Shown: positions 29,479 through 39,197 of the stretch, in pieces
Position numbering within the stretch: position 1 is the first letter of the stretch
Layout: each line of letters starts with the position of its first letter
Source of the DNA: Leptolyngbya subtilissima AS-A7
GTDB lineage: Bacteria; Cyanobacteriota; Cyanobacteriia; Phormidesmidales; Phormidesmidaceae
NCBI RefSeq assembly: GCF_039962255.1
Contig: NZ_JAMPKY010000002.1
Coordinates: 1-64,000, forward strand
Length of the DNA stretch: 64,000 bases
Reading direction: 5' to 3'
The notes under the pieces: model-generated
The model's input: only the letters and a program-made list of their open reading frames with translations
What the model was told of the DNA's origin: nothing
Databases searched by the model: none
Made by a program: the position numbers and the translations under genes

Positions 29479-29560
29479 GGCGGCTGAGGCTGAGATCGGG
29501 GTATCAACTACTGATCTATTGTGCTGCGATGACTTTTTCTTGGTTTTGAGGAAGCCCTAG

Positions 29561-29863
29561 CTAGCTGCGGTTAAAAAACTCGACTTGGGGCAGGCGAGGG
29601 TCATTGACCATGCCTAGGCCTTGGAAATCCCAGCGGTTAAGCAAGGGTTTGAGGCTAGAGGCGGTGATAGTCTCGATCGCAAATTTGTCGCTCAGCTCGG
29701 GGGCGTGGGCGTTGAGATAGCTGAGGGCATCGTAGTCGGCGGTAAACACCAGCAGAAACCCCGTAGGAGGCGGCTGATCGGGGCTACCACCACCGTGGGG
29801 ACGAGCCACCAGGTAGCTGCCGTCGGCGCGCGCTCGCAGCAAATAGTAGAGCTGAGACACCAT
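29561..29863 (-). CDS. Small conserved cyanobacterial protein
   Basis: 100 residues starting MVSQLYYLLRARADGSYLVA. It looks like a single alpha/beta domain with no signal or membrane helix; the conserved-looking segments are GFLLVFTADYDALSYLN and LLNRWDFQGLGMVNDP. I do not know its function. The ATG at 29863 is preferred over a longer frame to 29914 because family-like sequence begins there. It follows the permease gene by 13 bases on the same strand, suggesting one transcript. Confidence 0.65.
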   Translation of the reverse strand: MVSQLYYLLRARADGSYLVARPHGGGSPDQPPPTGFLLVFTADYDALSYLNAHAPELSDKFAIETITASSLKPLLNRWDFQGLGMVNDPRLPQVEFFNRS

Positions 29864-29876
29864 ATTTTCTCGCCGC

Positions 29877-30932
29877 CTAGTTAATATCCGACAGGCGAAT
29901 GCGAGGGTCGACAAAACTCAGCGCCAGATCGGCCAGCAGATTGCCCACAATTAGCAACACCGCTCCCATAATCAGACTCGCCATCACCAAATACAAATCC
30001 TGGGCCTGCACCGCTTCGAGGGTCAATTTTCCAAGACCAGGCCAGTTGAAATAGGTTTCAGTGATGAATGCACCACCCAGCAGGCCAGCAAACTCAAAGC
30101 CCAGAAGCGTGATCAGCGGGTTGACCGCATTGCGCAGAGCATGGACGTAGACCACCCGATTTTCTGACAGCCCTTTGGCACGGGCGGTTTGAATGTAGTT
30201 TTGGCGCAGCACGTCGAGCAGCTGCCCTCGGGTAACCCGCTGAAGACCAGCAAAACTGGTGATACTGAGGGCTAGGGTAGGCAAAATCAGGTGCCAGCCC
30301 ACATCCACGAGCTTGCCAAACCAGTTGAGGTCGTCGTGAATGATGCTGGTGCGTCCGCCAATGGGAAACAGCGGTGCCACGCTCTGAGCAAAGAACAGCA
30401 GCAGCAGGCCAGTCACGATACTGGGCATGCCCTGACCCAAATAGCTCAGCACCCGCAACACGCGATCAGCAGGACGGTTTTGGTTGACCGCGCTGACGAT
30501 GCCCATGGGAATAGCGATTAGCCAGGTAACCAGAAAAGCCGCGAAAGCGAGCAACAGGGTATTGGGTACCCGCTCCCACAGCAGGTCAACCACTGGGCGC
30601 TGGTAGGCAAAGCTGAGGCCAAAGTTGCCGTGGAAGATTACTTGGTAGAGCCAGTTGAGGTACTGCCGCCAGGCTGGCTGATCGAGGCCAAACTGGGCCT
30701 CTAGCTGCGCCAGGGTTTCGGGCGAAAACTGCGGGCTCTGGCGATACTGATCGAGAAAATTGCCCGGTGCTAGCTGAATTACAAAAAAGCTTAGGGCCGA
30801 GGCCAGCAGCAGCGTTAGGGCAGCCTGCAAGATGCGCTTCAGCACGTAGAGGACGGTTTCACTGTTGGCAAAGACCACCAGACGTTCCCAGGGGCTGATT
30901 GAAGGGCGGCGAGGAGTAGAAGACTGGGCCAT
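29877..30932 (-). CDS. OppB/DppB-type ABC transporter permease
   Basis: 351 residues with six membrane helices. The N-terminal FFVIQLAPGN and QFGLDQPAWRQYLNWLYQV blocks and the cytoplasmic EAA loop QTARAKGLSENRVVYVHALRNAVNPLIT place it in the oligopeptide/dipeptide permease family. Import would need a second permease (DppC-like), two ATPases and a binding protein; none is adjacent, so it is an unlinked subunit, as is common in cyanobacteria. The ATG at 30932 is chosen; upstream in-frame sequence to 31034 is not permease-like. Confidence 0.9.
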   Translation of the reverse strand: MAQSSTPRRPSISPWERLVVFANSETVLYVLKRILQAALTLLLASALSFFVIQLAPGNFLDQYRQSPQFSPETLAQLEAQFGLDQPAWRQYLNWLYQVIFHGNFGLSFAYQRPVVDLLWERVPNTLLLAFAAFLVTWLIAIPMGIVSAVNQNRPADRVLRVLSYLGQGMPSIVTGLLLLFFAQSVAPLFPIGGRTSIIHDDLNWFGKLVDVGWHLILPTLALSITSFAGLQRVTRGQLLDVLRQNYIQTARAKGLSENRVVYVHALRNAVNPLITLLGFEFAGLLGGAFITETYFNWPGLGKLTLEAVQAQDLYLVMASLIMGAVLLIVGNLLADLALSFVDPRIRLSDIN

Positions 30933-31248
30933 TCCCAAATGCACAGAGATTAAAGGGTTATCTGTGGTGATTCTAAACCAATCGCGCCCAGCCTTATCGA
31001 TGCTGACGGTGCTAGGCGCGATCGCACCTAACAAAACTGATACTTACCCGACTACTTTGCAACGTTAGATTGCTGAATTGAACCCACTAGGGTGGCCATC
31101 ATCTTTGATGTTTATATTCCCCCTCAAAAGGCAACGCTCAACACCATGCCTTTGACCGGCTCAGACCGAATTTTGCTACACCCCAAAATCATTTGGCAGT
31201 CCCGAAATTGAACTCCGATCAAAACTAATCTTTTCTCAGGACCTACCT
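30933..31248. other. Divergent spacer between the permease and PTS genes
   Basis: About 315 bases. It presumably contains both promoters, but no convincing -10/-35 pair or operator is visible. AATTGAACCC (31076-31085) and AATTGAACTC (31206-31215) form a near-perfect 10-bp direct repeat that could bind a regulator of the PTS gene. TCAGGACC precedes the PTS ATG. Confidence 0.35.
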
Positions 31249-33810
31249 ATGACAGCCCTTGAAGCCCCCCCAACCAAAACTAACAGTCTGGTTTTAACGG
31301 CCCCGCTGTCGGGGCTGGTGGTTCCGATAGACACCGTGCCTGACCCAGTATTTGCGCAAAAGATGGTGGGCGATGGCGTGTCTATTGATCCAACCAGTCA
31401 GGTGCTGCTAGCCCCCTGCGATGGGGATATTTTGCAAATTCATAGCGCTAGTCACGCAGTCACGGTGAAGACCGCCGAGGGCATTGAGATTTTGATGCAC
31501 ATTGGGCTGGATACCGTAGCTCTAAAGGGTGAGGGGTTTACGGCCAGGGTAAAGGTGGGCGATCGCGTTAAATCCGGCGACATCCTAATTGAGTTCGACG
31601 CCGACTATATAGCGCTCCACGCCCGCAGCCTGCTGACCCAAATTGTGGTGACCAACAGCGATCGCGTGGCCGAGTTTAGACCCGCTAACGGTATGGTCAA
31701 CGCCGCCCGCAATATGGTGCTGGAGCTGGTGCTAGTGGGGGAAACAACCGCTAGCAAGGCCGAGACCGGGGACACGGTGACCTCCGAAGCCATTGTCATT
31801 CCCAACCCGGTGGGGCTGCATGCCCGACCGGCGGCGGTGCTGGCTCAGCTAGCGAAAAAGTATCAGTCGGCTATTCGCCTGCATCGGGGCAGCGACAGCG
31901 CCAACGTCCGCAGCGTGGTCGCAATTATGGGGTTGGAGATCGGTCGGGGTGAGACGGTGACGCTGGAGGCGACCGGGGCCGACGCAGCCGCGGCGATCGC
32001 AGACCTGTCCACAGCCCTGCGGGATGGCCTGGGCGAAGAGGGTGCCGCTCCCGTGACCACCGCTGCCGCCAGTGTTGCCCAAGCCGACATTTCCGCCCCG
32101 GCCCCGCGACCCAAGAGCGACAACCCCAATATCATTCTGGGCGTGGCCGCCTCGCCTGGGGTAGCGGTGGGCAACACCTACCGTCAGCAGCGACAGGCCC
32201 TGCGCGTTGACGAAACCGCAGACAGTCCGAAGGATGAGCACCGCAAGCTTGCCAGAGCGATCGACCAGGCGGCGCTCGAAATCGAGAGTCTGCGCGCCAA
32301 GGTGCATGGCCAGGGCGACCCCAGCAAAGCCGCCATCTTCGCCGCCCACCAAGAACTGCTGGAAGACCCAGAACTGATGGATAGCGCCACTAGCACCATC
32401 GACCAGGGCAAGAGCGCCGCCTTTGCCTGGCAGGAGACCTACACCACCCAGGCTGACCAGCTGGCCCGGCTCAAGAGCGAGCTGCTGGCCCAGCGGGCCA
32501 ACGATTTGCGCGATGTGGGCGATCGCGTGCTCCGCATTCTCACTGGGGTCAAAGCAGAGGCCCTGGTTTTGCCCGCCAACACTATTTTGCTGGCCGAAGA
32601 CCTCACCCCGTCGGATATGGCCAACCTTGACCCGACGCGGGTGGTGGGCTTTGCTACGGTGGCGGGTGGGGCTACCTCTCACGTAGCAATTTTGGCAAGG
32701 TCGATGGGCATACCGGCGATCGCCGGCATCGAACCCCGCATTCTTGACCTGGCCGATGGCACCCCGATAATTCTCGATGGCACCAAGGGCCGGGTGAGGC
32801 TCAATGCCTCCGTAGGCGAGCTAGAGCAAACCCAGCATCGCATTGCCCGCCAAAAGGCCAAGCAGGCAACGGATCTGGAGCATGCCTTTGAGCCGGCCAT
32901 CACCCAGGATGGGCAGCAGATTGAGGTGGTCGCCAACATCGGCAGCCAAAAAGATGCTGAAGCCTCGCTCAAGGTCGGCGGCGAAGGGGTCGGTCTGCTC
33001 AGAACAGAGTTTGTCTTTATGGAGGCCAGTTCAGCCCCCACTGAAGATGAGCAGGAGGCGATCTATGCCAGCATTTTGCGGGTGCTGGGCGATCGCCCCA
33101 TGATTATTCGCACCCTGGATGTGGGCGGCGATAAGCCTCTGCCCTACCTACCCATGGCCCACGAAGAGAATCCTTTCCTAGGCGAGCGGGGCATTCGTCT
33201 CGGCTTCGATCGCCCCGAGCTGATGCGCACTCAATTTCGCGCCATTCTCAGAGCCTCCACCGCAGGCAAGGCGCGGGTGATGTTCCCCATGATTGCCCGC
33301 ATGGAGGAGTGGGAGATGGCCAAGGCGGTAATGGAAGAAGAGCGCCAGAAGCTGGGCGTGCCGCCCATCGAGATCGGCATCATGGTTGAGGTGCCGGCTG
33401 CCGCTGTGTCCGCTGAGCGGTTTGCAGAACAGGTGGACTTCTTTTCCATTGGCACCAATGACCTGACTCAATACACCTTGGCAATGGATCGCGGCCATCC
33501 CAAGCTGGCCCCCTATGTGGATGCCCTTAACCCCAGCGTGCTGCGCATGATCGACCTGACAGTGCGAGGGGCTGACAAGCACGGCAAATGGGTAGGTGTC
33601 TGCGGCGGCATGGCGGGCGACCCCCTAGCCGTTCCTATTCTGATGGGCCTGGGCGTAAAGGAACTGAGCGTCAGCGTGCCAGTGATTCCAGCGGTGAAGG
33701 CCCAGGTACGGGCTTTGAGCTATTCCCACTGTCAGGAGTTGGCGCAGCAGGCGTTGAATTTGGATTCTGCCGCCCAAGTGCGCAATCTGGTGCCCCTAGA
33801 AGAGGCGTAG
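31249..33810 (+). CDS. PTS fusion protein EIIA(Glc)-HPr-EI (PEP-protein phosphotransferase)
   Basis: 853 residues in three modules. EIIA(Glc)-type, ~15-165, with the two active-site histidines His69 and His84 (ILMHIGLDTVALKGEGF). HPr, ~178-265, with the phosphorylated His191 in IPNPVGLHARPAAVLAQ. Enzyme I, ~295-853, with phospho-His478 (GGATSHVAILARSMGIPAI) and the PEP-binding barrel (GLLRTEFVFM, IGTNDLTQYTLAMDR, GVCGGMAGDP). All phosphotransfer residues are intact, so one polypeptide carries phosphate from PEP to the sugar permease encoded downstream (ptsG). Such full PTS sets are rare in cyanobacteria. Confidence 0.95.
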   Translation: MTALEAPPTKTNSLVLTAPLSGLVVPIDTVPDPVFAQKMVGDGVSIDPTSQVLLAPCDGDILQIHSASHAVTVKTAEGIEILMHIGLDTVALKGEGFTARVKVGDRVKSGDILIEFDADYIALHARSLLTQIVVTNSDRVAEFRPANGMVNAARNMVLELVLVGETTASKAETGDTVTSEAIVIPNPVGLHARPAAVLAQLAKKYQSAIRLHRGSDSANVRSVVAIMGLEIGRGETVTLEATGADAAAAIADLSTALRDGLGEEGAAPVTTAAASVAQADISAPAPRPKSDNPNIILGVAASPGVAVGNTYRQQRQALRVDETADSPKDEHRKLARAIDQAALEIESLRAKVHGQGDPSKAAIFAAHQELLEDPELMDSATSTIDQGKSAAFAWQETYTTQADQLARLKSELLAQRANDLRDVGDRVLRILTGVKAEALVLPANTILLAEDLTPSDMANLDPTRVVGFATVAGGATSHVAILARSMGIPAIAGIEPRILDLADGTPIILDGTKGRVRLNASVGELEQTQHRIARQKAKQATDLEHAFEPAITQDGQQIEVVANIGSQKDAEASLKVGGEGVGLLRTEFVFMEASSAPTEDEQEAIYASILRVLGDRPMIIRTLDVGGDKPLPYLPMAHEENPFLGERGIRLGFDRPELMRTQFRAILRASTAGKARVMFPMIARMEEWEMAKAVMEEERQKLGVPPIEIGIMVEVPAAAVSAERFAEQVDFFSIGTNDLTQYTLAMDRGHPKLAPYVDALNPSVLRMIDLTVRGADKHGKWVGVCGGMAGDPLAVPILMGLGVKELSVSVPVIPAVKAQVRALSYSHCQELAQQALNLDSAAQVRNLVPLEEA

Positions 33811-33975
33811 GGTGCATTCGGCGGTAAGGGTTGCGATCGGTGTCATTCCACCCTTGCCCCGCCAATGCACCATCTTCAAGAACCCAAAGCACCGTAGGGT
33901 GGGCACCGCCCACCATGAACTATGAGGTATTCAGGTCAATTGCTCGCAGAAAAGCGTGGCGCACAGCTAGGGACG
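33811..33975. other. Spacer after the PTS fusion gene
   Basis: TAGGGTGCATTCGGCGGTAA and, later, GTAGGGTGGGCACCGCCCACC (33894 onwards) are inverted-repeat-like; GGTGGGCACCGCCCACC contains GTGGGC/GCCCAC with a 3-base loop (33899-33913). This could serve as a weak terminator but has no T-tract. No coding sequence is supported. Confidence 0.3.
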
Positions 33976-34116
33976 AAAGCCAAGCCCACCGCCGGGGCCA
34001 TTTCGCTGGCCCCAGACCCCCAGCTTCGCGCGTCCTTCGGCCTACGAGAAAGACGTTCCGCCGCCCTTCACTCCACGGAAAGGATGAATTGATCATCGGT
34101 TTAAACCTCTGTTCTG
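33976..34116. repeat. 141-bp dispersed repeat, copy B
   Basis: Same length as, and gapless with, 2875-3015 (18 mismatches counted by hand). In this copy the internal hairpin is longer and perfect: GGGGCCA/TGGCCCC with loop TTTCGC. On the minus strand it lies in an open frame of 94 codons, but conservation of length together with base changes at all codon positions argues for a non-coding element. It sits between the two PTS genes. Confidence 0.85.
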
Positions 34117-34169
34117 CCAACCAATCGGGAAGAAACATAAACCCCGCTGTGTAAGCCCCTTTTCTTAAC

Positions 34170-34243
34170 TCCATCACCCATCCACCCCCTACCCCCTTAC
34201 CCATCCACCCCCTACCCTCCTACCCCCAACCCGTTCACCTCCT
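34170..34243. repeat. C/T-rich tandem tract abutting ptsG
   Basis: Repeats of CCCATCCACCCCCTACCC and shorter versions, then CACCTCCT directly before the ATG at 34244. The purine-rich Shine-Dalgarno element is absent. Same type of sequence as at 3119-3189 and 38080-38120. Confidence 0.8.
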
Positions 34244-36097
34244 ATGAAAATCAAAGAAACCTGGAACCACGCCTTCGGGCTGCTGCAAAAAATGGGGAAG
34301 TCGCTCATGCTTCCCGTGTCGGTGCTGCCGGTAGCGGGCCTGCTGCTGGGTCTGGGCAGCGCCCGTCTGATCGAGCTTCAGCAAATTGAGCAGGGCGTTC
34401 TCACCGACCCGAAGTTTTGGTGGCTGCCGGAGTGGCTGGCCGCCATTATGAAAACGTCTGGGGACGCCATTTTCGCTAGTCTGCCGCTGATTTTTGCGAT
34501 CGCCGTGGCGATCGGCTACACCGGCAACGATGGCGTCTCGGCCCTGGCCGCCACCGTTGGCTTCGTGGTATTTCTCGCCACCCTAGGCACCGTCGCCCTC
34601 GGCATGGGGTTGGAGACCAAGACGGTGCTGGGCATCCCCACGCTAGATACGGGGGTGTTTGGCGGCCTGATTATGGGCTGCATCGCCGCCTATATGTTCA
34701 ACAAATTCTTTCGCATTAGCCTGCCACGCTACCTAGGCTTTTTTGCCGGCAAGCGGTTTGTCCCGATCATCACGGCATTTGCCGCTATCTTGACTGGACT
34801 GGTGATGAGTGTGGTTTGGCCGCCCATTGGGGCTGGCATCAACAGCTTTGCCCAGGCGGCAGCAGAGGGCGGCAACGTGCCGCTGACCGTGGCCCTCTAT
34901 GGCTTCATCGAGCGCCTGCTAATTCCCTTTGGTCTGCACCACGTCTGGAACGTGCCTTTCTTCTTTGAGATTGGCTCATTCCAAGACCCAATTACTGGGG
35001 AAACCGTGCGGGGCGACATTGCTCGCTTCTTTGCGGGAGATCCGACGGCGGGAATTCTGGGCGGGGCCTACTGGTTCAAGATGTTTGGGCTGCCGGCGGC
35101 AGCGATCGCCATCTGGCACAGCGCCAAACCCAAAAACCGCAAGCAGGTCGGCGGCCTGATGATTTCTGCCGCTTTAACCTCGTTCTTGACCGGCATTACC
35201 GAACCGATTGAGTTCTCGTTTTTGTTCGTAGCCCCTCAGCTGTTTGCCATTCACGCCGTACTGGCTGGGTTCGCCGACTGGCTGTTCGTCACCCTGGGCG
35301 GACGCATGGGCTTCACCTTCTCCCACGGGCTGATCGACTTTGTGCTGTTTAACAGTCTAGGAACGCGGGTGTGGTTAATCCCGGCCCTAGCCCCGGTGTT
35401 TGTCGCCTTGTACTACTTCATCTTTCGCTTTGCCATTCGCCAGTTCAACCTCATGACCCCAGGCCGCGAAGAGGATGTAGATACAGATGAGTCCACCACC
35501 GCCATTACCGGAGACAAAGCCGAAATGGCAAAGGCCTTGGTGCTGGCCTTTGGCGGTCGCAGCAATATCAAAAACTTGGATGCCTGCATTACCCGTCTGC
35601 GGATCAGCGTGGATGATATGGCGAAGGTCAACGTCCCCCGCCTAAAGGCCCTAGGAGCCTCTGGGGTTTTGCAAATGGGGCAAAATGCCCAGGCTATTTT
35701 TGGCCCCCAGTCTGATAACCTCAAGACCGACATGGCCGACTACCTCAAAACCGCCGGTCCCGAGGCCGACATTGTGGAAGTACCTGCCACAGGCTTTGTG
35801 AATGAAACCACCCCCGATCCGGTCAAAATTTCCTTTGACCCCCAAGCGGCCCAAAAAGCCGAGGCCACGATCGCAGCCTTGGGCGGTGCCAACAACATTC
35901 GCACCGTTGACTCCGTCGCTCTGACCCGCCTGCGGGTAGAAGTCACCGACCCCGCTGCCATTGACGAAACTGCGCTCCAAGCTGCTGGAGTGCAAGGCAT
36001 CATGCGGCTACAGGATGACGTGCTGCACTTGGTAACTGGGCTCAACGCCGACCAGTATGCCGATGAAATCGCTCAGCGACTAGCGGCCAAGGTGTAG
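34244..36097 (+). CDS. ptsG: PTS glucose/N-acetylglucosamine-type EIICB permease with a duplicated EIIB
   Basis: 617 residues. EIIC (about 1-395) has the expected ten or so membrane segments with [17 protein letters not shown] and the sugar-site [15 protein letters not shown]. The first EIIB (about 425-500) has the phosphorylated cysteine Cys448 in [13 protein letters not shown] second EIIB-like domain (about 535-617) has [13 protein letters not shown], where alanine replaces the cysteine, so it cannot carry phosphate and is probably structural or regulatory. It works with the EIIA-HPr-EI fusion upstream to import and phosphorylate a hexose. Glucose versus GlcNAc specificity cannot be decided from the sequence. 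Confidence 0.93.
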   Translation: MKIKETWNHAFGLLQKMGKSLMLPVSVLPVAGLLLGLGSARLIELQQIEQGVLTDPKFWWLPEWLAAIMKTSGDAIFASLPLIFAIAVAIGYTGNDGVSALAATVGFVVFLATLGTVALGMGLETKTVLGIPTLDTGVFGGLIMGCIAAYMFNKFFRISLPRYLGFFAGKRFVPIITAFAAILTGLVMSVVWPPIGAGINSFAQAAAEGGNVPLTVALYGFIERLLIPFGLHHVWNVPFFFEIGSFQDPITGETVRGDIARFFAGDPTAGILGGAYWFKMFGLPAAAIAIWHSAKPKNRKQVGGLMISAALTSFLTGITEPIEFSFLFVAPQLFAIHAVLAGFADWLFVTLGGRMGFTFSHGLIDFVLFNSLGTRVWLIPALAPVFVALYYFIFRFAIRQFNLMTPGREEDVDTDESTTAITGDKAEMAKALVLAFGGRSNIKNLDACITRLRISVDDMAKVNVPRLKALGASGVLQMGQNAQAIFGPQSDNLKTDMADYLKTAGPEADIVEVPATGFVNETTPDPVKISFDPQAAQKAEATIAALGGANNIRTVDSVALTRLRVEVTDPAAIDETALQAAGVQGIMRLQDDVLHLVTGLNADQYADEIAQRLAAKV

Positions 36098-36235
36098 GTT
36101 CATCTGTTTGATCATTAGGGCGTAGAGGTTTGCGATCGCCCCTACCGCCCTACAACATTCATAGCGAATGAGCGTTTCATCAACCGCAATAGCGCTAGGG
36201 GCCAGGGGACTGGCGCAGCACAAATCGCCACAAAA

Positions 36236-36261
36236 AACCCCAGCCGTCCAAAGCTGGGGTT
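36236..36261. terminator. Hairpin terminator AACCCCAGC/GCTGGGGTT
   Basis: A 9-bp perfect stem with an 8-base loop. On the minus strand it is followed by TTTTTTG, giving a proper intrinsic terminator for transcripts coming from cry-DASH; on the plus strand the tail TATTAGG is poor, although the stem may also stop ptsG transcripts, which end 139 bases before it. Confidence 0.75.
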
Positions 36262-36621
36262 ATTAGGTTAAATGGCTGATTCAACGATTTGATTTAAGGT
36301 TTTGATTTAACGGCTTGATTTATGGAAATGCGTTAGTGGTGCTTTTGTTCTAGTCATGAACGTTATCTTTTGGGCTTAACCCGCCAGCATCAGTCAGTGA
36401 ACTATGACATTGTCAACACTGCATAAAGTTTATGTTAGCTCAACATTGACCGCCGTTACACAGACTACGTTTAAGTAAATTGTGGAGCAGCGTTGCCGCG
36501 ATCTGTTTAACCTTCACCGAGCGCAAAGAAACCGACCTATCTCAACCTTTTTAGGGGCTATAGAGCAGTGGTCTGCCAGTTTTTTATCGGTGATTGTTAC
36601 AGCTTAGAGTGAGTAAAACTC
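36262..36621. other. AT-rich spacer between the terminator and cry-DASH
   Basis: About 360 AT-rich bases without a gene. Three degenerate 13-bp direct repeats starting GATTTAA/GATTTAT lie at 36291-36325. No RNA family or promoter is recognised. Confidence 0.4.
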
Positions 36622-38079
36622 CTAACCAATTTCGCGAGCGGCATTGTAAATCGCTTCGTTAGCCTGCACCGATTTCTGCAAATTTACCACCGGGCGCGGA
36701 TAGTCAACACCGAGGATAACCCCAAAGCGCTTTTGCTCCACCGGCTGAAGTTTCCATGGCTCGTGCACCTTAGCCGCAGGGACATCTGCTAATTCCGGCA
36801 GCCAGTGTTTCACGTAGAGGCCGTCGGGGTCATAGTCCTTCGACTGTTTAGGAATATTGAAATAGCGAAAGCCCCGCGCGTCGTTGCCAACTCCGGCGGT
36901 GTAATTCCAGTTGCCGTAGTTGCTGCAGGGGTCGTGGTCGACCAGCAGCGACTCAAACCACTCGGCCCCCATACGCCAATCAATGCCCAGGTTTTTGGTG
37001 AGAAAGCTAGCCACATTCTGCCGCCCTCGGTTCGACATAAACCCAGAGTGGGCCAGCTCGCGCATGTTGGCATCCACCAGGGGAAAGCCGGTTTCGCCGT
37101 TGCGCCAGGCGTCAAAGCGAGGCCAGTCCTGCTTCCAGTCGATCAGCAGCCCCCGCAGACCAGAGGGGTAAAACACTTTGTTGCCGTGCTTGGCGCAGAT
37201 CAAGCGAAAGTAGTCGCGCCACAGCAGTTCAAAGACCAGCCAGTAGGTGGAGTCGTTGCGAATGCGCTCCGCTTCATAGTCTTGCACCGTCTCGTACACC
37301 CGCCGGGGTGACAGGCAGCCCATCGCTAACCAGGCCGACAGCTTAGACGAGTAGTCGGCTCCCACCATGCCGTTGCGGGTCTGCTTATAGGTCTTGAGGC
37401 AGTCTGCATCCCACACATAGTGGTTGAGGCGTGCTAAGCCAGCCGTTTCGCCCCCCTCGAAAGTGAGCACGGCGCGGCTGTCAGGCTTTGAGGCCTCTAG
37501 GCCAAAGTCCGCTAGGGTGGGCAGAGTGCCGGGATTGACCTGAGGCAGGGGCAACAGTTTCGGGGGCGTGGGTAGAGCCACATCCACCGTGCTGTGCTGT
37601 TCCACTTTTTTACGAAACTGAGTAAACACCTCTGGCAGGCGATCAATGGCAAAGGGCAGTTTGTCGGGATGGTAGAGGGTGGCCCCCCAGTACACCTCCG
37701 TTTTGCAGCCCATGGCCGCCAGCTTGGTTTCCACCGCCTGCTCCACCCGCAGTTCTTCAGCGGTGACTTCCTCGTGCCAGTAGACGGCCTCAACGCTGTG
37801 GGCCTTCACCAGTTCTGAAATCACGTCTTCGGGCTGGCCCACGCGCACAACGAGGTCGCTGCCCAGGGCTTGGAGCGATCGCCGCAAATCGGCCACACTC
37901 TCTAGCAAAAACTGCGCCCGATAGGCTCCTGTTTTAGGAAAACCAAAGGCGGTCTGGCCAAACTGACGCGGGTCAAAACAGTAGAGAGGAATGATCGGCT
38001 GCCCGGCCCGCAACGCCTCGTCGAGAGGCTGGTGGTCATAGAGGCGGAGGTCGTTGCGAAACCAGACAAGGGTGGGCAT
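36622..38079 (-). CDS. DASH-family cryptochrome (photolyase/cryptochrome)
   Basis: 485 residues. The N-terminal photolyase domain opens with TLVWFRNDLRLYDHQPL. The FAD-binding half carries NGMVGADYSSKLSAWLAMGCLSPR, YWLVFELLWRDYFRL and NMRELAHSGFMSNRGRQNVASFLTKNLGIDWR, typical of cry-DASH. These flavoproteins repair cyclobutane dimers in single-stranded or looped DNA and may act as blue-light sensors. The start codon is preceded not by a ribosome site but by a pyrimidine-rich tract on the coding strand. Its likely terminator is at 36236-36261. Confidence 0.93.
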   Translation of the reverse strand: MPTLVWFRNDLRLYDHQPLDEALRAGQPIIPLYCFDPRQFGQTAFGFPKTGAYRAQFLLESVADLRRSLQALGSDLVVRVGQPEDVISELVKAHSVEAVYWHEEVTAEELRVEQAVETKLAAMGCKTEVYWGATLYHPDKLPFAIDRLPEVFTQFRKKVEQHSTVDVALPTPPKLLPLPQVNPGTLPTLADFGLEASKPDSRAVLTFEGGETAGLARLNHYVWDADCLKTYKQTRNGMVGADYSSKLSAWLAMGCLSPRRVYETVQDYEAERIRNDSTYWLVFELLWRDYFRLICAKHGNKVFYPSGLRGLLIDWKQDWPRFDAWRNGETGFPLVDANMRELAHSGFMSNRGRQNVASFLTKNLGIDWRMGAEWFESLLVDHDPCSNYGNWNYTAGVGNDARGFRYFNIPKQSKDYDPDGLYVKHWLPELADVPAAKVHEPWKLQPVEQKRFGVILGVDYPRPVVNLQKSVQANEAIYNAAREIG

Positions 38080-38120
38080 GGAAGAGTGGGGAGTGATGGA
38101 GTGATGGGGAAGGGAGGATA
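38080..38120. repeat. C/T-rich tract abutting the cry-DASH start (minus strand)
   Basis: Read on the minus strand the segment is CCTTCCCCATCACTCCATCA then CTCCCCACTCTTCC followed by ATG. It repeats CATCACTCC and lacks any Shine-Dalgarno sequence, as in the tracts before tocopherol cyclase and ptsG. Confidence 0.7.
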
Positions 38121-38270
38121 CAGTCGGCGGTTGAGGATTGAGCTAAAACCTCTGGCCTTAGTTCCGCCAACGCCCACTGATGGGTTAGTCGGCAGTTATT
38201 CGCTGAGCGGAGAATTCCTTTATTAAGTATTCTAAAGAACTATCAATTGCCGTGCAGGAGATTTGCATCT

Positions 38271-38732
38271 ATGGCCATCAAAGTGGGTGATGTCGCCCCT
38301 GATTTCACGCTGCCCAACCAAGCGGGCGAGACCGTCACCCTAAGAAGCTTTCGGGGGCAGCGGGCGGTGGTGCTGTACTTTTATCCCAAAGATGACACCC
38401 CTGGCTGCACCGTAGAATCGTGCTCGTTTCGCGACAGCTATGAAGATTTTGTCGCCGTAGGGGCTGAGGTGATCGGCATCAGCAGCGACTCGCCCGACTC
38501 GCACAAAGCCTTTGCCAGTAAGCACAATCTGCCTTTTACCCTAGTCAGCGATCGCGGCTCTGCGGTGCGCAAAGCCTACGGCGTACCCGCCACCCTGGGG
38601 CTACTGCCCGGTCGAGTTACCTACATCATCGACAAAGACGGCAAGGTACGGCATATTTTTAATTCCCAATTCAACCCCAAGGGCCATGTAGACCAGGCCA
38701 TGGGCATGCTCAAAACCCTACAAACCGCCTGA
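38271..38732 (+). CDS. Peroxiredoxin Q (PrxQ/Bcp)
   Basis: 153 residues. Peroxidatic Cys46 and the resolving Cys51 lie in the PrxQ motif [18 protein letters not shown], followed by [20 protein letters not shown] and the conserved [12 protein letters not shown]. It reduces hydrogen and organic peroxides with thioredoxin as donor. The ATG at 38271 has AGGAG 11 bases upstream; eight extra in-frame codons before it are ignored. The NuiA-like gene starts 2 bases after the stop, so both are one transcript. Confidence 0.95.
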   Translation: MAIKVGDVAPDFTLPNQAGETVTLRSFRGQRAVVLYFYPKDDTPGCTVESCSFRDSYEDFVAVGAEVIGISSDSPDSHKAFASKHNLPFTLVSDRGSAVRKAYGVPATLGLLPGRVTYIIDKDGKVRHIFNSQFNPKGHVDQAMGMLKTLQTA

Positions 38733-38733
38733 T

Positions 38734-39144
38734 ATGGAACTTCAACCCGAGCACTACGAATTGGCGATCTCCCTATCGGCCATCGAAGGGGCGATGGCCG
38801 GTCTTTGGTATCCCAGCGAAAGCGATGCCTTGGTTTCCCTAGTGATCTATGCCGACCCCCTGCCCAGCACCGAAGCTCTGGCTCAAAAGCTGGCGGGCGA
38901 GGAGAGCCTCGAAATTCGGCCCGCTGAAACGTTTTTTCGGCCAGTGCTCAACAACCCCTACTGGGCCAGTGAGCAGGGCGGCCACCTGGCGCAAAAATTT
39001 GCCAATCTTCGCGATGTGCTAGAAACCCACTTGGAAGACCTCCACAGCATTCGCGTAGGCCAAAGCAATGTGACGGTATACCTGCTGGGGCGGCATTCTA
39101 GCGGTTGCTTCCTAGGGGCATGCACCCACGTTGTAGAGACGTAG
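38734..39144 (+). CDS. Nuclease A inhibitor (NuiA)-like protein
   Basis: 136 residues. The C-terminal region NVTVYLLGRHSSGCFLGACTHVVET matches the NuiA pattern VYVIG...G...G..T.VVET, and the middle FFRPVLN...YWAS fits the family's FF motif. NuiA in Anabaena blocks the sugar-non-specific nuclease NucA, but many cyanobacterial homologues occur without that nuclease. Here it directly follows prxQ (1-base gap) with no nuclease nearby. Function beyond family membership is inference. Confidence 0.8.
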   Translation: MELQPEHYELAISLSAIEGAMAGLWYPSESDALVSLVIYADPLPSTEALAQKLAGEESLEIRPAETFFRPVLNNPYWASEQGGHLAQKFANLRDVLETHLEDLHSIRVGQSNVTVYLLGRHSSGCFLGACTHVVET

Positions 39145-39197
39145 CCACTCCGGTCAGATGACGGTAGCCTAACGGTAGCAACCAAGGCAAGGCATCT

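Noticed and set aside
33920..34204. 94-codon minus-strand frame across repeat copy B
   Set aside because: The two repeat copies differ at all codon positions, and the non-repeat ends are low-complexity; the frame is better explained by the GC-rich repeat.
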